NCBI RefSeq assembly: GCF_026241095.1
Contig: NZ_JAPFGB010000009.1
Coordinates: 186,001 to 250,000 of the forward strand
From: Saccharopolyspora sp. NFXS83
GTDB taxonomy: Bacteria > Actinomycetota > Actinomycetes > Mycobacteriales > Pseudonocardiaceae
Length of the DNA stretch: 64,000 nucleotides
Reading direction: 5' to 3'
Positions 1-9,269 of the stretch are shown here, piece after piece; within the stretch, counting starts at the first letter, position 1, and each line of letters starts with the position of its first letter. The translations under genes and the position numbers were made by a program. The notes below the pieces were generated by a model that searched no databases, was not told where the DNA came from, and saw only the letters and a list, made by a program, of their open reading frames with translations.

Positions 1-237
1 CGACAGCAGCGGCAGGCCGATCGCCACCAGCGCCAGGAACAGCAGCACCGACGCGCCGGCGCGCCGCGCACCGAGGATGCTGCCCGCGAGCAGCGGCCCC
101 ATGTTCTGCAGGACCACCGGCACCGCGGCGCCCGCGATGAACAGGCCGGGGAACAGGCCGAGCACAGCGATGAACGCCGCGAACACCACTGTCCTGGCCA
201 GGTCAGCGGCCGGTTGGGCGGTGCGTTGTCCAGGCAC
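1..237 (-). CDS. bioY: BioY-family biotin transporter substrate-binding subunit (N-terminal part)
   Basis: The 79 visible residues read as the start of a BioY protein, the membrane S component that captures biotin for an ECF-type importer. A short polar leader is followed by a hydrophobic helix starting DLARTVVFAAF, the segment AAVPVVLQNMGPLLAGSILG that matches the BioY pattern VPITLQTLGVMLAG-LLG, and a second helix. The GTG start at 237 is preceded by a GAGGAG ribosome binding site five bases upstream. The gene runs off the left edge, so its C-terminus and any bioM/bioN partners cannot be seen. It reads in the same direction as dinG but is separated from it by 429 bp holding three family A hairpins, so it probably has its own promoter. 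Confidence 0.75.
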   Translation of the reverse strand, partial: MPGQRTAQPAADLARTVVFAAFIAVLGLFPGLFIAGAAVPVVLQNMGPLLAGSILGARRAGASVLLFLALVAIGLPLLS

Positions 238-382
238 GACGACTCCTCACGCCGATCACGGGTCGGTGCGAACGTACCCGGCTCACCGGTGGGAGCAGAA
301 AAGCTCCGACCACATCGTGGACGCCCGCACCCCGGCGCGGCCCACCCGGAGACCAAGCCCACACCGGCGCCGCCCGCTTTCG

Positions 383-433
383 GAGTGAACGGACCGTTGG
401 TCCAATCCCGTTGGACGAACGGTCCGTTCACTC
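383..433. repeat. Family A palindromic hairpin repeat, copy 1
   Basis: Arms GAGTGAACGGACC / GGTCCGTTCACTC enclose a TCCAA-loop-TTGGA core. One arm change (GTTGG instead of GTTCG) is not compensated. It lies between the dinG 3' end and the bioY start. Confidence 0.9.
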
Positions 434-490
434 CGAAAAGCTCCCCGCCGATCGGCGGGCGCTGCGGTGATCGAGGAGGCGCGCGGTGAG

Positions 491-538
491 GTGAACGGAT
501 CGTTCGCCCAATGCCGTTGGACGAACGGTCCGTTCACT
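491..538. repeat. Family A palindromic hairpin repeat, copy 2
   Basis: Same architecture as copy 1, with a small mismatch in the left arm (GGATCG instead of GGACCG). It is the second of three copies in the dinG-bioY gap. Confidence 0.9.
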
Positions 539-596
539 CACATCGGAGTTCCGCGGAGGTGGGCGTTGCGGGGCTCCCCGAGGGCGGAGGGGTTGT

Positions 597-645
597 GAGT
601 GAACGGACCGTTCGCCCAGTCCCGTTGGACGAGCGGTCCGTTCAC
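597..645. repeat. Family A palindromic hairpin repeat, copy 3
   Basis: Arms GTGAACGGACCGTTCG / CGAGCGGTCCGTTCAC with a central CCAG...TTGG. It begins only about 20 bp beyond the dinG stop codon on its 3' side. Confidence 0.9.
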
Positions 646-666
646 CCGGGTACGGGAGGGGAATCG

Positions 667-2838
667 TCAGGTGGCGGCGTTGAGGCGGGTGAGGGCGCCG
701 CGGACGACCTGCGGGTCGTAGGTCGTCCAGAACGGCGGCAGCGACGCGCGCAGGAATCCGCCGTACCGGGCGGTGGCCAGCCGCGGGTCGAGCACGGCGA
801 TCACGCCGCGATCGTTCGAGGACCGCAGCAGCCGCCCGGCGCCTTGGGCGAGCAGCAGCGCGGCGTGCGTGCCCGCGACGGTGAGGAAGCCGTTGCCGCC
901 GTGCGCCGACACGGCCTTCTGCCGCGCCGAGGCCAGCGGATCGTCGGGCCGGGGGAACGGGATCCGATCCATGATCACGAGTTGCAGCGACTCGCCCGGC
1001 ACGTCCACGCCCTGCCACAGCGAGAGCGTCCCGAACAGCGAGGTCTCCGGATCGGCCGCGAACTTGCCGACGAGCTGAGCGGTGTTGTCCTCGCCTTGGC
1101 ACAGCACGGGGGTCTTGAGCCGTTCCCGCAGCTCCTCCGCGGCTTGCCGCGCGGCGCGCATCGAGGAGAACAGCCCGAGCGTGCGCCCACCGGCGGATTC
1201 GACGAGTTCGGTGAGTTCGTCGAGGTATTCGGGCGGCAGCCCGTCCCGCCCCGGCTGCGGCAGGTGCCGGGCGATGTAGAGGATGCCGCTGCGCTGGTGC
1301 TCGAACGGCGAGCCGACGTCGAGCCCGGTCCACTTCGGCCCGCCGGTGTCCGACGGGGGTTCCTTGCCGCTGGCCATGTCGGCGGCGGGAGCGGCCTTGC
1401 GCTCCGGCGGCAGCCCCCATTGCCGGGCGAGCGTGTCGAAGGAACCGCCGAGCGCCAGCGTCGCCGAGGTCAGCACCGTGGTGCGCTGCCCGAACAGCCG
1501 CTCGCGCAGCAGTCCGCCGACGCCGAGCGGCGCGACCTTCACCGTCGGCGGCCGGTTCGGTTCGCTGCTGATCCACACCACGTCGCGGCGTTGCCCTTCG
1601 GGCTCGTCGAACGCGTCGAGCAGCCGGACGGCGTTGTCGTGGAGTTCTTCGGTGAGCGCGAGGGCGAGTTTCCGGGCGCTGCTGCCTTCGGGGTCTTCCT
1701 TGCGCTCCGGACCGAGCGCGGTCATGCACGCGGCGGACGCGTCGCGCAGCGCGGTGAGCGAGCCGCCGAGCGCCTGCGGCATCTCTTCGAGCCGTTGCGG
1801 GCGGGCGTCCTGGAGGACGAGTTCGATGCCTTCGGCGGCTTCGTCGAGCCGGTCGGCGATGCTCTGGTCGATGGCCCGGCCGCAGCGCCGCGCGGCGAGT
1901 TTCGCCTGGTTCGCGGACAGTTCCCCGGTCGCGGCGGAGGTGACCCGGTCGACGAGGTCGTGCGCCTCGTCGATCATGACCACGTCGTGCTCGGGCAGCA
2001 CGGGCCGGTCGTCGAGGGCGTCGATGGCGAGCAGCGCGTGGTTGGTGACGACGACGTCGGCCCGGCCCGCTTCGCCGCGGGCGCGTTCGGCGAAGCAGTC
2101 GGTGCCGATGGGGCAGCGGTGCACGCCGAGGCATTCCTTCGCGGTCACCGACAGCTGCCGCCACGCCTGGTCGGTGACGCCGGGCACGAGCTCGTCGCGA
2201 TCCCCGGTGTCGGTCTCGGTGGACCACTCGCGGATCCGCTTGATCTGGCGTTCCAGCGCGGAGGCGGCGAACGGGTCGAACAGCGCGCCCTCTTCGGGTT
2301 CTTCGGGGGCGCCGCCGTGGATCCGGTTGAGGCACAGGTAGTTGCGGCGCCCTTTGAGGATCGCGAACGTCGGCGGGCGCCCGAGCGCCTCGGCGAGCGC
2401 CTTCGACAGCCGGGGCAGGTCGCGGTCGACGAGCTGGCGTTGCAGCGCGATGGTCGCCGTGGAGATCACGACCGTGGTCGCTTCGACGACGGCGTGCCGG
2501 ATGGCGGGCACCAGGTAGGCGAGCGATTTCCCGGTCCCGGTCCCGGCCTGCACCGCGAGGTGCTCGCCGGAGCCGATGGAGTGCTCGACGGCCGCCGCCA
2601 TCCGCGACTGCCCTTCGCGCTCGGAGCCGCCGACGGACCCCACGGCGATCCCGAGCAGCGTCGCCAGGTCGGGGATCTGCTCCGGTGGTTTCGCGGTGAT
2701 CGGCTCGTCGCGGCGGCGCTTCTTGTCGCCGGGAGCTCCCTTCAACGCCAGGTCGGCGGCGATCTCAGGTGGGAGCTCGTCGGTCTCGTCGAGCTCGAAC
2801 ACATCCGGATCGGACCACTGCGGAACAGAACCTGGCAC
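667..2838 (-). CDS. dinG: ATP-dependent DNA helicase, DinG/XPD-like superfamily 2
   Basis: A 723-residue helicase expected to unwind DNA 5' to 3' and to remove structures such as R-loops in repair. Walker A is AGTGTGKS (98-105) and the Walker B box is MIDEAH (DEAH at 290-293). Four cysteines (C169, C236, C242, C248) lie between them, placed like the iron-sulfur cluster ligands of XPD/DinG, so this is the FeS-bearing type. The C-terminal half carries the remaining helicase motifs, including WQGVDVPG and QGAGRLLRS. Length is normal for actinobacterial DinG. The neighbour upstream is pncA, about 100 bp away on the same strand; in M. tuberculosis dinG (Rv1329c) likewise adjoins pncB1. The ATG at 2838 is the first in-frame start; an internal start is possible. 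Confidence 0.9.
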   Translation of the reverse strand: MPGSVPQWSDPDVFELDETDELPPEIAADLALKGAPGDKKRRRDEPITAKPPEQIPDLATLLGIAVGSVGGSEREGQSRMAAAVEHSIGSGEHLAVQAGTGTGKSLAYLVPAIRHAVVEATTVVISTATIALQRQLVDRDLPRLSKALAEALGRPPTFAILKGRRNYLCLNRIHGGAPEEPEEGALFDPFAASALERQIKRIREWSTETDTGDRDELVPGVTDQAWRQLSVTAKECLGVHRCPIGTDCFAERARGEAGRADVVVTNHALLAIDALDDRPVLPEHDVVMIDEAHDLVDRVTSAATGELSANQAKLAARRCGRAIDQSIADRLDEAAEGIELVLQDARPQRLEEMPQALGGSLTALRDASAACMTALGPERKEDPEGSSARKLALALTEELHDNAVRLLDAFDEPEGQRRDVVWISSEPNRPPTVKVAPLGVGGLLRERLFGQRTTVLTSATLALGGSFDTLARQWGLPPERKAAPAADMASGKEPPSDTGGPKWTGLDVGSPFEHQRSGILYIARHLPQPGRDGLPPEYLDELTELVESAGGRTLGLFSSMRAARQAAEELRERLKTPVLCQGEDNTAQLVGKFAADPETSLFGTLSLWQGVDVPGESLQLVIMDRIPFPRPDDPLASARQKAVSAHGGNGFLTVAGTHAALLLAQGAGRLLRSSNDRGVIAVLDPRLATARYGGFLRASLPPFWTTYDPQVVRGALTRLNAAT

Positions 2839-2937
2839 GCCCCGGGACGCTACCGTCCACCTCTGTCAACCCCCCGCCCGCATCCCCCCGGCGGGTCCGT
2901 CCGCGACCGACGTCGCCGGGCGCGGTCGAGGGGCCGC

Positions 2938-3519
2938 TCAGACGACGATCGGCGTGCCCGTGGTCGTCACGCCCGCGGCGCGCAGGTCGGTCAGCGCCGA
3001 CTCGACCGTGGCGCGGGAGACCCCGGCCGTCAGGTCCAGCAGGACCGACGTGGTGAAACCGGCCTTCGCCGCGTCCAGCGCGGTCGCGCGCACGCAGTGG
3101 TCCATGGCGATGCCGACCACGTCGACGTCGGTGACCTCGTGCGCGTTGAGCCACTCGGTGAGGGTGCGCTCGGTGCCGTCGACGCCCTCGAAACCCGAGT
3201 AACCGTCGCTGTACTGGCCCTTGAGGAACACCTCGTGCAGCGGGCCGACCTCCAGCTGCGGGTGGAACTCCGCGCCCGCCGTGCCCGCCACGCAATGCTC
3301 CGGCCAGGTCCGGACGAAGTCCGGCTTCGAGCTGAAGTGGGCGCCCGGATCGATGTGGTGGTCGCGGGTCGCGACCACGTGCGCGTAACCGGATTCCGCC
3401 ACGTGGCGGGAGATCGCCCCCGCCACTTCGGCCCCACCGGCCACGGCCAGCGCGCCGCCCTCGCAGAAGTCGACCTGCACGTCCACGATCACCAGCGCCT
3501 TGCGCACCTCTGGGCTCAT
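2938..3519 (-). CDS. pncA: Nicotinamidase / pyrazinamidase
   Basis: Hydrolyses nicotinamide to nicotinate plus ammonia in the NAD salvage pathway and would also be expected to activate pyrazinamide. The 193-residue protein has the isochorismatase-like hydrolase fold with the catalytic triad visible: D13 in [12 protein letters not shown]100 in VFLKGQYS and C142 in AMDHCVRA. The metal-binding residues D53, H55 and H61 in [12 protein letters not shown] and H75 align with the M. tuberculosis PncA site. Its ATG overlaps the stop of pncB by four bases (ATGA), so the two salvage enzymes are translationally coupled and catalyse consecutive steps: PncA makes nicotinate and PncB uses it. Confidence 0.93.
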   Translation of the reverse strand: MSPEVRKALVIVDVQVDFCEGGALAVAGGAEVAGAISRHVAESGYAHVVATRDHHIDPGAHFSSKPDFVRTWPEHCVAGTAGAEFHPQLEVGPLHEVFLKGQYSDGYSGFEGVDGTERTLTEWLNAHEVTDVDVVGIAMDHCVRATALDAAKAGFTTSVLLDLTAGVSRATVESALTDLRAAGVTTTGTPIVV

Positions 3520-4826
3520 ACCGACTCCTCAGCGTGGAAGACCGTCGAAATCGCCGGTTCTCCGCTGGACAACTTCAGGCCCTCCCACGGCAGGCTCACC
3601 AGAGCGTGCCGCAGGCGCTGTCGATTGTCCTCCAACGAGGGCAGGTCATCGACCCGCTTCCCGTTGCGGACCAGTGGGATCGGCACCACCTGGTCGTGCG
3701 GGCCCGCCTTCGGTTCCACGAAACCGGGGCCGGTGCGGTGCACGACCTCCTCCAGCGCGGTGCCGGTGTCCTTGTGCCTGCGCAGCGCGGACTTGGTGCC
3801 GCCGCGGGATCCCTTGTGGGTGCTGCGCTTGGCCACCGGGCGGCCTTCCACCTCGGTGAGCTTGTAGACCATGCCCGCCGTCGGCGCCCCGGAACCCGTC
3901 ACCAGCGAGGTGCCCACGCCGTAGCCGTCCACGGGTTCCGCGCGCAGCGAGGCGATCGCGTACTCGTCCAGATCACCCGACACGACGATGCGGGTGCCGG
4001 TGGCGCCCAGCGAATCCAGCTGCTCCCGCGCCTGCCGCGCCAGCACGCCGACGTCGCCCGAGTCGATGCGCACCGCGCCCAACCCGGTGCCGGCGACCTC
4101 CACGGCCGTCGCGATGCCGCGGGAGATGTCGTAGGTGTCCACCAGCAGTGTCGTGTCCGCGCCAAGTGCGGCGATCTGCGACTCGAACGCGGCACGCTCG
4201 GAATCGTGCAGCAACGTGAACGAATGCGCCGAGGTGCCCGTGGTGGGGATGCGGTAGCGGCGGCCCGCCTCCAGGTTCGACGTCGCGGTGAAACCGGCCA
4301 GGTAGGCGGCGCGGGCCGCGGCGACGGCGGACTCCTCGTGGGTGCGCCGCGACCCCATCTCGATGATCCGGCGGCCGTTGGCGGCCGAGACCATCCGGGC
4401 CGCGGCGGCGGCGATCGCGCTGTCGTGGTTCATGATCGACAGCAGCACTGTCTCCAGCAGGACCGCTTCGGCGAACGTGCCGCGCACCGTCAGCAGCGGC
4501 GAGCCGGGGAAGTAGAGCTCACCTTCGGGGTAACCGTCCACATCGCCGCGGAACCTGTAGTCGCGCAGCCAGGCCAAGGTGGTCTCATCGACCACATGAT
4601 CCTCGGCAAGGCGCTCCAGCTCGGATTCGTCGAAGCGGAAGTTCTCGATCGCCTCCAGCACCCGCTCGGTGCCACCGACCACGCCGTAGCGGCGGCCGTC
4701 CGGCAACCGCCGGGTGAACGCCTCGAACACGCACCGGCGCTCCGCGGTCCCATCCCGCAAGGCGCTGGCCAGCATGGTCAGCTCGTAATGATCTGTGCGC
4801 AACGCGGTACTGGCGGCAGCCGTCAT
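3516..4826 (-). CDS. pncB: Nicotinate phosphoribosyltransferase
   Basis: Converts nicotinate and PRPP to nicotinate mononucleotide, the entry step of the Preiss-Handler branch of NAD synthesis. The 436-residue sequence starts with the family hallmark [15 protein letters not shown] and contains GTSAHSF (around 230), which includes the His that is phosphorylated by ATP in this family, and [13 protein letters not shown] in the PRPP-binding barrel. It is the first gene of a pncB-pncA pair with a four-base overlap. The divergent neighbour is clpS, 105 bp away, the same arrangement as M. tuberculosis pncB1 (Rv1330c) next to clpS (Rv1331). Confidence 0.93.
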   Translation of the reverse strand: MTAAASTALRTDHYELTMLASALRDGTAERRCVFEAFTRRLPDGRRYGVVGGTERVLEAIENFRFDESELERLAEDHVVDETTLAWLRDYRFRGDVDGYPEGELYFPGSPLLTVRGTFAEAVLLETVLLSIMNHDSAIAAAAARMVSAANGRRIIEMGSRRTHEESAVAAARAAYLAGFTATSNLEAGRRYRIPTTGTSAHSFTLLHDSERAAFESQIAALGADTTLLVDTYDISRGIATAVEVAGTGLGAVRIDSGDVGVLARQAREQLDSLGATGTRIVVSGDLDEYAIASLRAEPVDGYGVGTSLVTGSGAPTAGMVYKLTEVEGRPVAKRSTHKGSRGGTKSALRRHKDTGTALEEVVHRTGPGFVEPKAGPHDQVVPIPLVRNGKRVDDLPSLEDNRQRLRHALVSLPWEGLKLSSGEPAISTVFHAEESV

Positions 4827-4931
4827 GGATCAGAGGTTACGTGCCCGTGGCCGCCCGCCTCGCCCGCAGGTCGTGCCCGATTTGGCCGTGCGGTCGTCAC
4901 CGGCCCCGTGCCCACGTGCGAACATGGAGAC

Positions 4932-5225
4932 ATGACCTCGCCCGCTGAACTGGAGCGCGCGCAACTGGAACCGGCTGAACTCGGAGACGAGGACAAGCCG
5001 TGGGTCACCGTCGTCTGGAACGACCCGGTGAACCTGATGTCCTACGTGACCTACGTTCTGCAGAAGATCTTCGGTTACAGCCGGGACCACGCGACCAAGC
5101 TCATGCTCGACGTCCACAACAAGGGCCGGGCCGCCGTGTCCTCGGGCGCCAAGGAGAAGGTCGAGGGCGACGTCGCGAAGCTGCACGCCGCAGGCCTGTG
5201 GGCCACGATGCAGAAAGACTCGTGA
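4932..5225 (+). CDS. clpS: ATP-dependent Clp protease adaptor ClpS
   Basis: A 97-residue adaptor that binds the ClpC/ClpA N-domain and delivers substrates with N-terminal destabilising residues to the Clp protease. The core [20 protein letters not shown] and the following [23 protein letters not shown] carry the NDP-N and HxKG elements that form the degron pocket and Clp contact. The N-terminal tail of about 20 acidic and polar residues is typical. ATG 4932 has only a GGAG two bases upstream, so the start is not strongly marked; an in-frame GTG at 4908 is an alternative. It is the first gene of the clpS-DUF2017-S58-mec-cysO-cysM array. Confidence 0.93.
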   Translation: MTSPAELERAQLEPAELGDEDKPWVTVVWNDPVNLMSYVTYVLQKIFGYSRDHATKLMLDVHNKGRAAVSSGAKEKVEGDVAKLHAAGLWATMQKDS

Positions 5226-5229
5226 TCAC

Positions 5230-5793
5230 GTGAACGGCTGGACTCGCAAGAACGGGCACGTGGTCGCCGAGCTGTCCCAGCAGGAAGCGGCCGTCATCCG
5301 CGGGCTCGTCGGCCAGATCAAGGACATGCTCACGGCACGCGCCGAGGAGACGCCGCAGGACGAGCTGGCCGAACTCACGGGAATCCGCACCGGGCCGTCC
5401 ACGCCGCCCGAGGACCGGGTGCTCGGGCGGCTGCTGCCGGACTTCTACCGGCGCGACCCCGACACCGGCGAGACCGACGAGGAACAGCCCGAGGCCGCCG
5501 GCGCGATGCGCTCCCTGTACGAGCCGGAGCTGCTCGACACCAAGACCGGCGTCGCCTCCGTCGTCCTCGACACCTGCCCCCGCGAAGGCGGACGGGTCGT
5601 GCTCAGCGGCGAACAGGCCGACAACTGGATGGCCGCGCTCAACGACGTCCGGCTCGCGCTGGGTACCGCGCTCGACGTGCAGGACGAGATGCCGGAGGAG
5701 CCTCCGGAGGACGACCTCCGGCGCGAGCACCTCGGCGTGTACCAGTGGCTCACCTGGGTCCAGGACAGCCTGGTGGACGCGGTTTCTTCTTGA
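5230..5793 (+). CDS. DUF2017 domain protein
   Basis: A 187-residue soluble protein that follows clpS after four bases with a GTG start, so it is very probably co-translated with it. The sequence matches the DUF2017 family by its LSQQEAAVIRGLVGQI start, the DRVLGRLLPDFYRRDP segment, the SLYEPELLDTK motif and the C-terminal YQWLTWVQDSLVDAV helix. Biochemical function is unknown to me. The tight linkage clpS-DUF2017, also seen in M. tuberculosis as Rv1331-Rv1332, suggests a role near Clp-dependent proteolysis, but this is inference. No membrane segment or signal peptide is present. A family B hairpin follows about 30 bp after the stop. Confidence 0.85.
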   Translation: MNGWTRKNGHVVAELSQQEAAVIRGLVGQIKDMLTARAEETPQDELAELTGIRTGPSTPPEDRVLGRLLPDFYRRDPDTGETDEEQPEAAGAMRSLYEPELLDTKTGVASVVLDTCPREGGRVVLSGEQADNWMAALNDVRLALGTALDVQDEMPEEPPEDDLRREHLGVYQWLTWVQDSLVDAVSS

Positions 5794-5821
5794 GGGGCTG
5801 GGCTCGTTTTTCTTTGGTGTT

Positions 5822-5927
5822 CGGGTAGCGGAACCTCAGCGGCTTCCTCGCTGCGGGATCATTTTTCCAAGTGGCTCCGCCACGAGGAAAAGTGCTGTCC
5901 TCGCGAGGAAGCCGCTGAGAACCCGCC
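5822..5927. repeat. Family B long imperfect hairpin, copy 1
   Basis: Arms CAGCGGCTTCCTCGC / GCGAGGAAGCCGCTG are perfectly complementary, framed by CGGGT / ACCCG and enclosing a second stem (TTTTTCC/GGAAAA) with a GTGGC-tcc-GCCAC tip. It lies just 3' of the DUF2017 gene. The downstream tail shared by copies 2 and 3 is absent or diverged here. The remaining bases to 6119 hold short repeats of CGGCTTCGCCG and no gene. Confidence 0.85.
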
Positions 5928-6119
5928 GGTGAGCGGCTTCTCGACGTGGGCTGTGCGCTGGCGCGCATGCGAGCACGGCCTTCGGTCGCAAAGCAGGCGG
6001 GCTTCGCCGCCCACTGCACGGCTTCGCCGCTAGCACGGCCTTTGGCTGTGAGGAGTCGGGTTCGCCGCTGACGGGGCGAAGTCGGCGAACCCTCGGTGCG
6101 TGCCGGGCAGGATGGGGAC

Positions 6120-7157
6120 ATGACTTCCGGGGCGAGGGATTCGATCGTGGACGTCGACGGGGTGCTCGTCGGGCACCACCAGCGGCTGGACGAGCAGTGG
6201 GCTAGCGGGACCAGCGTGGTGCTGGTGCCGCGCGGAGCGGTCGCCGCGGTAGACGTGCGCGGCGGCGGTCCCGGTACGCGGGAGACCGACGTGCTGGAAC
6301 CGACGCACCTGGTCTCGCAGGCGCACGGCGTGGTCCTCACCGGCGGCAGCGCCTACGGGCTCGCCGCCGCCGACGGGGCGATGCGGTGGCTGGAGGAGCG
6401 CGGGCACGGGCTCCAGGTGGGCGCCCACGCCCACGAGGTGGTGCCGGTCGTGCCCGCCGCCGTGCTGTTCGACCTGCCGATGAGCGACTGGGGAAACCGG
6501 CCCGACGCCGAGTTCGGCCGCCTCGCCTGCGAGGCCGCGACCGCGCACGACGCGCGCGAGGGCAACGTCGGCGCGGGCACCGGAGCCGTGGCCGGCGCGC
6601 TCAAGGGCGGCATCGGCACCGCGAGCGCCGTGTTCCGCAGCGCCGCGCTCGGCGTCGACGTCACCGTGGGCGCGCTGTTCGCGGTCAACTCGCTCGGTTC
6701 CGTGATCGACCCGGAGACCGGGCTGCCGTGGGATCCCGACCCCGGCCTGCGCTCCCCAGCGGGAGCGGAGATCGCCGCCGCCCGAGCTCGCCACGACCCG
6801 GATGCCGGTCGGCCCGGCCGGCACGGCACCGCGTCCCGCCCCCTGAACACCACCATCGGGGTCGTCGCCGTCGACCTCGCCCTGACCAAGGCGCACTGCC
6901 GCCGGGTCGCGGTCGCCGCCCACGACGGTCTGGCCAGGGCGATCCGCCCGGCGCACTCGATGCTCGACGGGGACACCGCGTTCGTCCTCGCCACCGGCGA
7001 CCAGGAGCCCGGTGCGCAGTGGGTTCCGGTGCTCGACGAGGTGTGCGCGGTGGCCGCGCGGGTCGTGCAGCGGGCCATCGTGCGGGCCGTGCTCGCGGCC
7101 GAACCCGTCGGCGAGGTGACGTCCTACACGCGCCTCTACCCCTCGGCGCGGGAATGA
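6120..7157 (+). CDS. P1/S58-family peptidase (DmpA-like N-terminal nucleophile hydrolase)
   Basis: A 345-residue member of the S58/P1 family, enzymes that self-cleave to expose an N-terminal nucleophile and act as aminopeptidases or amidases. It shows SIVDVDGVLVGHHQR at the N-terminus, LTGGSAYGLAAADG, the NVGAGTGAVAGALKGGIGTAS glycine-rich segment (split here for reading: NVGAGTGAVAG then ALKGGIGTAS), and LNTTIGVVAVDLALTK, where the cleavage site and nucleophile lie in relatives. It occupies the same position between DUF2017 and mec as Rv1333 in M. tuberculosis. The substrate is unknown. ATG 6120 was chosen because it gives the usual short leader; an ATG eight codons upstream is possible. Confidence 0.85.
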   Translation: MTSGARDSIVDVDGVLVGHHQRLDEQWASGTSVVLVPRGAVAAVDVRGGGPGTRETDVLEPTHLVSQAHGVVLTGGSAYGLAAADGAMRWLEERGHGLQVGAHAHEVVPVVPAAVLFDLPMSDWGNRPDAEFGRLACEAATAHDAREGNVGAGTGAVAGALKGGIGTASAVFRSAALGVDVTVGALFAVNSLGSVIDPETGLPWDPDPGLRSPAGAEIAAARARHDPDAGRPGRHGTASRPLNTTIGVVAVDLALTKAHCRRVAVAAHDGLARAIRPAHSMLDGDTAFVLATGDQEPGAQWVPVLDEVCAVAARVVQRAIVRAVLAAEPVGEVTSYTRLYPSARE

Positions 7158-7241
7158 ACCATTGTGGGCGAACGTTGATCCCGCAAACGGCACCGGACAG
7201 CGGAGTTCCGCATGTTGGACACCGGTGCCTCACATAGTAGG

Positions 7242-7706
7242 ATGGTGCCTGTGCTGGTGATTCGACGTGACCTCGTGGAGGCGATGGTCGCGCACGCTCG
7301 ACGGGACCACCCGGACGAGGCGTGCGGCGTCATTGCCGGTCCCGACGGGTCGGACCGCCCCGAACGACTCTTGGAAATGATCAACGCCGAGCGCTCGCCG
7401 ACGTTCTACCGGTTCGATTCGGCGGAGCAGCTCAAGGTGTGGCGCGGGATGGACGAGGCCGACGAAGAGCCGGTCGTCATCTACCACTCGCACACCGCTA
7501 CCGAGGCGTACCCGTCGCGGACCGATGTGGCCTACGCCTCGGAGCCCAACGCGCACTACGTTCTCGTGTCCACCAGGGACCCGGAGACCCACGAGCTGCG
7601 CTCGTACCGCATCCTCGACGGCGTCGTGACCGAGGAGCCGGTGGAGATCGTGGAGTCGTACATGTTCGCCCACACCGGCACCGACGAGGTGCCCGACCAG
7701 GGCTGA
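7242..7706 (+). CDS. mec: JAMM/Mov34 metalloprotease Mec, processes the CysO sulfur carrier
   Basis: A 154-residue zinc peptidase that cleaves the cysteine-CysO adduct to release free cysteine. The JAMM motif is complete: E26 in DEACGVIAG, H82 and H84 in YHSHTATEAY, S92 and D95 in PSRTD. Context is decisive, since cysO and cysM follow directly, as in Rv1334-Rv1335-Rv1336. The start is uncertain: ATG 7242 has AGTAGG abutting it, GTG 7251 has the better spacing, and an upstream ATG at 7212 adds a poorly conserved leader. The 84 bp gap from the S58 gene may hold a promoter. Here Mec may have a second job, trimming the CysO C-terminus (see cysO). Confidence 0.9.
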   Translation: MVPVLVIRRDLVEAMVAHARRDHPDEACGVIAGPDGSDRPERLLEMINAERSPTFYRFDSAEQLKVWRGMDEADEEPVVIYHSHTATEAYPSRTDVAYASEPNAHYVLVSTRDPETHELRSYRILDGVVTEEPVEIVESYMFAHTGTDEVPDQG

Positions 7707-7791
7707 TCCGCACCTGCCGCCCCGCACGCGGCGGGTTTCGGCGTGCGAAAGTTCCGTTCAGAAGTCCTTGTGGACAGGGAGGTTCCTCAAC

Positions 7792-8070
7792 ATGGCAATC
7801 AAGGTCTCGATCCCCACCATCCTGCGCAGCCACACCGACGGGCAGAAGTCCGTCGACGCCAGTGGCAGCACCGTCGCCGAGGTCATCAACGACCTCGACA
7901 GCAAGCACAACGGCCTCAAGGACCGCCTGGTCAAGGAAGGCTCGCTGCACCGCTTCGTCAACATCTACGTCAACGACGAGGACGTGCGCTTCTCCGGCGG
8001 CCTGGAGGCCAGCGTCGCCGATGGCGACAGCGTCACCATCCTGCCCGCCGTCGCGGGCGGCATGCGCTGA
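7792..8070 (+). CDS. cysO: Sulfur-carrier protein CysO (ThiS/MoaD/ubiquitin-like)
   Basis: A 92-residue beta-grasp protein whose C-terminal diglycine is converted to a thiocarboxylate and donates sulfur to O-phosphoserine on CysM. It starts MAIKVSIPTILR and ends with SVTILPAVAGGMR. A GGGAGG ribosome site lies nine bases before the ATG. The diglycine is not terminal: two extra residues (Met-Arg) follow. Established examples such as QbsE carry a short C-terminal cap that a JAMM peptidase removes before activation; mec upstream could do this here (inference). No activating MoeZ-type enzyme is encoded in the window. Confidence 0.93.
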   Translation: MAIKVSIPTILRSHTDGQKSVDASGSTVAEVINDLDSKHNGLKDRLVKEGSLHRFVNIYVNDEDVRFSGGLEASVADGDSVTILPAVAGGMR

Positions 8071-8084
8071 GTCCGACCGGCTGA

Positions 8085-9050
<966 letters not shown>

Positions 9051-9081
9051 GCCCGGCCAGTGGCTCGTCCTGCGTGGCGGG

Positions 9082-9244
9082 GCGGGTAGCGGAACCTCAG
9101 CGTTCTTCTCGCTGCGGGATCTTTTTCCCAAGTGGCTCTGCCACGAGGGAAAAAGCTGTCCTCGCGAGAAGAACGCTGAGAACCCGCCGGTGGTCGGCTT
9201 GCTCTAGCTGGTCGCTGCTCAGCGGCTTCGCCGCTGACAAGATG
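9082..9244. repeat. Family B long hairpin, copy 2, with conserved 3' tail
   Basis: The core (9082-9188) has arms CAGCGTTCTTCTCGC / GCGAGAAGAACGCTG. These differ from copies 1 and 3 at several positions but are still perfectly complementary. The inner stem TTTTTCCC/GGGAAAAA and tip GTGGC-tct-GCCAC are kept. The tail to 9244 contains a second small hairpin CAGCGGC-ttc-GCCGCTG. It lies between the convergent cysM and response-regulator genes. Confidence 0.87.
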
Positions 9245-9269
9245 TAGATCAAGCGCGAACGGCCGCGAC

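Noticed and set aside
511-3867. A 1118-codon plus-strand open frame across the dinG, pncA and pncB region
   Set aside because: It is antisense to three well-supported genes and starts within a family A repeat; composition is shadow-like.
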